From Spirochaetaceae bacterium (GTDB lineage: Bacteria; Spirochaetota; Spirochaetia; DSM-27196; Salinispiraceae): a DNA stretch of 6,557 nucleotides. The position numbers and the translations under genes are program-made. Numbering within the stretch: position 1 is the first letter of the stretch; the number at the start of each line of letters is the position of its first letter. The stretch covers positions 1 through 6,557 of the forward strand of contig SKVS01000225.1 of the NCBI GenBank assembly GCA_007129335.1, given 5' to 3'. The notes below the pieces were generated by a model. It saw nothing but the letters and a program-made list of their open reading frames with translations. It ran no database searches and was not told the DNA's origin. Shown piece after piece: positions 3,787 through 6,557 of the stretch.

Positions 3787-6557
3787 GCAGCATCCTGAAG
3801 GGCAGCAAGAAAATCCTCCACCCCAGAGAGTTCGGAAGAAGGACCAAAAACTATGCATCCCCGGTTGCCTTCATAGTTACAGGGAAGAAATACCAGCTGG
3901 TTCAGACTCTGCATTTCCCTTTCGTGGGGCGGCAGGAAGTAATGGTACCCCTGGATATTGGTTACCATGGTCAGCAATCCCTTCGCAAGATAATCTGCCA
4001 CCAGAGGATCCTCCGGAGATACAGGATCAACCACACCGCTGTAACCCAGTCCCGCCTGAAAGAACAAACCCCGATCTCCCAGGGTAAAGAGCGCTGCAAA
4101 TCTGCATTTCACCATACGGCTCAAGGTAACCAGGGACTTAACCCGGCCCGGGCCGTCTTTTCGGAATCCCTCGGCAAAACTATCGTAATCGAAACCCAGG
4201 GACCCAAATCCAATAGAACCGTGGGATTTACTCCGGTAAACCGATGGCTTGGGTACATCCTTGTCTTCTGTGGGCAGGAGTGTATCGAATCCCAGATCTA
4301 CCTCTGGCAAGTGGAACAAGTCGTCAATTCCATGGGATTCTCCAAGATCATCCCTCGGAGCAAATGATTCATCAGAAGCTGAGTCATACAGGGAATCGGC
4401 AATTGTGGTTACCCCATCGGCGTTCTCAATGAGTACGGTAGTATGGCCGTCTCCCTGGGTCGGAAGGGCAATGGCTTGATATACGGGACTCAGATCATCA
4501 AGTTCTTCTATTTCCTCAAACTCCCCTAAGGGTTCTAGATCTTCTACATCCATACTTTTCCCCCATAACTCCCTGGTTCGGGTATGCACCGGAGTCAAAT
4601 AACCACCCGCCACGGAAAGTTCAACCAGTTCAGCGGCTGGCTCATGATCCAGCTCAACTTCTTCCAGCACTTCTTGGTCAGCATCATCAAGTTCTTCTTC
4701 AAGGTCTTCAAGGTCTTCTACTTCTTCGGCACCTAATTCCAGGAACTCCTGGACTCCCCCATCGAGTTCCTCGAGTTCTTCAATTTCTTCAAGGTCTTCA
4801 ACTTCTTCGGCATCGTCTAGTTCCTGTTTCCCCAAATCAAGGGGGTAATGATGGGCAACAGCATCTGCTTCAGAATAAGAAGGCATGGCAGCTCTGAGCG
4901 GCTGCACCTCATCAATCAGTTCCACCGACTCGTCGGTTTCTATGAGTTCACCATCTTCTGCCTCAAGGGGTTCAAGCTCCTCGGCAGCATCAAGTTCATC
5001 AACTTCGTCCAGCTCCTCATCCAGTTCTTCTTCAAGCTCGCCGATTTCTTCCAGGTCTTCTACTTCCTCGAGGTCTTCGGTTTCCTCAAGGTCTTCAAGC
5101 TCTTCAACTTCCTCCAGGTCCTGCACATCATCTAGATCCCCGTCATCCTGTACCTCTTCTACCTCGACAGGTTCCAGCTCTTCGGCAACTTCAAGTTCAT
5201 CAGCTTCGTCCAGCTCCTCATCCAGTTCTTCTTCAAGCTCGCCGATTTCTTCCAGGTCTTCTACTTCCTCAAGGTCTTCAGCTTCCTCAAGGTCTTCGGT
5301 TTCCTCAAGATCCTCAAGCTCTTCAACTTCCTCCAGGTCCTGCACATCATCAAGATCCCCGTCATCCAGAACCTCTTCTACCTCGACGGGTTCCAGCTCA
5401 TCGAGTTCTTCCAGCTCCTCAACTTCAACAGGCTGGGGTGCAGGCTTGGTCTTTGCTCTGGTTTTTGTACCGGGTTTAACCGGTGCTTTGGGCGAAACTC
5501 CGGAACCTTGACCCGGTGCCTGGAGTGCTGGGCCGGTTGTGGCAACCCCGGCATTTTGCAGGCTGGTAATTACCCGCTGCATGGCTTGCTCTATGCGTTC
5601 AATATCCAGGTTGGAGGTGCCGGTGAGCATTTTTTTGCTTCCGAAAACCTCAAGAATTTCCTCCCAACTGGATTCTAAGAGTTCTTCCAGAGCAGCCCGA
5701 TTCTTCTTTCCTTTGGGTATGCCTTTGAGAATTTTTCCGAATACATCGTCTTTGCGCAGGCGGAGTTCATTTTTCCATTTTTGAAGATCAATGTCCTGCT
5801 TGCTTTCCATGTACTCTTGAATAAGTCCAATCTGGAAACGCTTAATCCGGTCGGTAATGACTACTACCGAATCGTGACGGAGGTTCAATATCAGGAAGAC
5901 CAGCAAGAAGGATGTGGACCACAGTATTCCTACGAGGAACGCTTTCAATCCTGTACTGAGCAGGAGTTCCCGTTCAGGTATGAGCGATGCGGTAATAAAC
6001 CCCTGGGATTGGGTAGATACAAGAACAAATCTGTCGGTATCGAGAATGAGTCTACCAAACAGTCCTTCTTCACTTCGCAGTTCTCCTACCGTTTGCTCCC
6101 GGAGTACCATTCGGGTTGCATCATCCACGTTTATCAGGAATATATCTGGGCTGAGAAAGTAGGCATTCTTGTCCAGGGTCAAAACTCCCTGTTGGACCAG
6201 GCGGCTTTCCAAGGGCCTATAGGAACCGAAGAACACCGCTGTTCCCCGAAAAATATTCAAATTATCGAACACCGGACGAATCAGATAAAACCCATCCTGT
6301 CCGGGTAATATTTCCAGGATATACCCATAGTCCTGATCTTCCGGAACCAGATCCCGAAGCACCTCAATATCCGAAAGCTGATCAACAGGGCGGTACACAA
6401 CTCGCTGGGTCCCGGATTCCAAAATATCGGATATCCGCGTGCTGTAATAAATCCTGTTCAAGTCGGGCTCGAAAATCCTCAGGCTTGTAAGGCCGGGAGA
6501 AAGGAGGCAGGCCTGCTGAACTTCCTGGCGACGCTGGTTTATGAGCTCTGAGGTCTG
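3774..6557 (-). CDS. Large membrane protein: extracytoplasmic domain, TM helix, acidic repeat region, C-terminal GAF-like domain; N-terminus beyond window
   Basis: The frame is open to the right edge: 927 residues are visible, numbered here from the first codon at 6557. A TTG at 6461 has no ribosome binding site and upstream codons keep protein-like sense, so the true start lies outside. Residues 1-202 look like an extracytoplasmic sensor domain, possibly Cache-like. One TM helix follows (about 204-226), then a charged region with helix-forming stretches (about 227-332). Next are a proline/basic linker (about 355-376) and an acidic region (377-638) rich in D-L-E-E hexads, containing a tandem duplication (390-462 and 463-529). 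A less acidic linker follows. The C-terminal globular part (about 784-922) has the strand/helix pattern of a GAF-like domain. I see no kinase, cyclase, GGDEF or HAMP motif. Convergent with the small membrane protein. It may be a membrane scaffold or sensor; no named family recognised. Confidence 0.9.
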   Translation of the reverse strand, partial: QTSELINQRRQEVQQACLLSPGLTSLRIFEPDLNRIYYSTRISDILESGTQRVVYRPVDQLSDIEVLRDLVPEDQDYGYILEILPGQDGFYLIRPVFDNLNIFRGTAVFFGSYRPLESRLVQQGVLTLDKNAYFLSPDIFLINVDDATRMVLREQTVGELRSEEGLFGRLILDTDRFVLVSTQSQGFITASLIPERELLLSTGLKAFLVGILWSTSFLLVFLILNLRHDSVVVITDRIKRFQIGLIQEYMESKQDIDLQKWKNELRLRKDDVFGKILKGIPKGKKNRAALEELLESSWEEILEVFGSKKMLTGTSNLDIERIEQAMQRVITSLQNAGVATTGPALQAPGQGSGVSPKAPVKPGTKTRAKTKPAPQPVEVEELEELDELEPVEVEEVLDDGDLDDVQDLEEVEELEDLEETEDLEEAEDLEEVEDLEEIGELEEELDEELDEADELEVAEELEPVEVEEVQDDGDLDDVQDLEEVEELEDLEETEDLEEVEDLEEIGELEEELDEELDEVDELDAAEELEPLEAEDGELIETDESVELIDEVQPLRAAMPSYSEADAVAHHYPLDLGKQELDDAEEVEDLEEIEELEELDGGVQEFLELGAEEVEDLEDLEEELDDADQEVLEEVELDHEPAAELVELSVAGGYLTPVHTRTRELWGKSMDVEDLEPLGEFEEIEELDDLSPVYQAIALPTQGDGHTTVLIENADGVTTIADSLYDSASDESFAPRDDLGESHGIDDLFHLPEVDLGFDTLLPTEDKDVPKPSVYRSKSHGSIGFGSLGFDYDSFAEGFRKDGPGRVKSLVTLSRMVKCRFAALFTLGDRGLFFQAGLGYSGVVDPVSPEDPLVADYLAKGLLTMVTNIQGYHYFLPPHEREMQSLNQLVFLPCNYEGNRGCIVFGPSSELSGVEDFLAALQDAAQDS
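4644..5429 (-). other. Long acidic low-complexity region of the large membrane protein
   Basis: About 262 residues dominated by E, D, L and V, with motifs such as VEDLEE, ELEEELDEELDE and EELEELD, broken by a short ordinary stretch near PLRAAMPSYSEADAVAHHYP. In the hexads L or V/I recurs every third residue, not at the 3-4 spacing of a canonical coiled coil. The coding strand is purine-rich, so the plus strand here reads as pyrimidine-rich tracts with many TTC and CTC words. It is probably disordered or an extended helix, and would be a strong polyanion next to the membrane. Confidence 0.8.
4971..5390 (-). repeat. In-frame tandem duplication inside the acidic region (201-bp and 219-bp units)
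   Basis: Unit 4971-5171 (67 codons) and unit 5172-5390 (73 codons) align end to end. By eye they differ at about a dozen bases plus one 18-bp insertion in the 219-bp unit, which encodes one extra D/E-L-E-E hexad. The edge of a third, degenerate unit begins at 5391. In the 67-residue unit 40 residues are D or E and none is K or R. The high DNA identity points to a recent duplication and a likely source of length variation between strains. Confidence 0.85.

Noticed and set aside
4885..5511. Plus-strand open frame of 208 codons, extremely serine-rich.
   Set aside because: It is the antisense reading of the purine-rich acidic repeat: TTC/CTC-type words read as serine in the shifted frame. It has no sensible domain and lies wholly within the well-supported minus-strand gene.
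6459..6461. TTG as the start codon of the large acidic protein.
   Set aside because: No ribosome binding site precedes it, and the frame stays open with protein-like sequence to the window edge. The gene more likely begins upstream of the window.

Overview
The window holds five protein-coding genes on a moderate-GC bacterial chromosome. Three minus-strand genes (rnhA, then a yifB/comM-like gene, then an htrA-type protease cut by the left edge) look like one operon. A small plus-strand membrane-protein gene diverges from rnhA. A very large minus-strand gene is cut by the right edge and converges on the small gene. I see no tRNA, rRNA, CRISPR array, insertion sequence or phage gene. The membrane-anchored HtrA protease and the membrane sensor-like protein would suit a diderm bacterium, and non-ATG starts (GTG for rnhA) are in use. 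A spirochaete is my best guess for the host, but only from general impression; the window contains no proof of it.

Layout. 1-1058 (-): trypsin-like S1C protease with an N-terminal membrane anchor, a complete H/D/S triad and the first part of a PDZ domain. 1088-2572 (-): a 494-residue YifB/ComM AAA+ ATPase whose N-terminal domain and Walker motifs are intact but whose central motifs have diverged. 2573-2656: an 84-nt gap with a perfect 9-bp inverted repeat that buries the yifB ribosome binding site. 2657-3097 (-): RNase HI, best started at a GTG behind an AAGGAG. 3098-3303: divergent intergenic region with a perfect 11-bp tandem repeat. 3304-3786 (+): a two-helix membrane protein with a possible bacterial PH-like domain. 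3774 to beyond 6557 (-): at least 927 residues, comprising an extracytoplasmic domain, a transmembrane helix, a basic/proline linker, a long acidic repeat region and a C-terminal possibly GAF-like domain.

How they fit together. RNase HI and the ComM-type helicase both act on nucleic acids, in R-loop removal and in branch migration during recombination respectively. The protease acts in the cell envelope, so the operon joins housekeeping functions rather than one pathway. The most unusual item is the large acidic protein. Its acidic tract contains a recent in-frame tandem duplication (201- and 219-bp units that differ by one 18-bp hexad), and the hydrophobic residues in it recur every three positions. 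No function can be assigned from sequence. The most interesting small signals are the hairpin over the yifB ribosome binding site, the helical-turn-length repeat between rnhA and the small membrane protein, and the 13-bp palindrome that forms the overlap of the two convergent genes.
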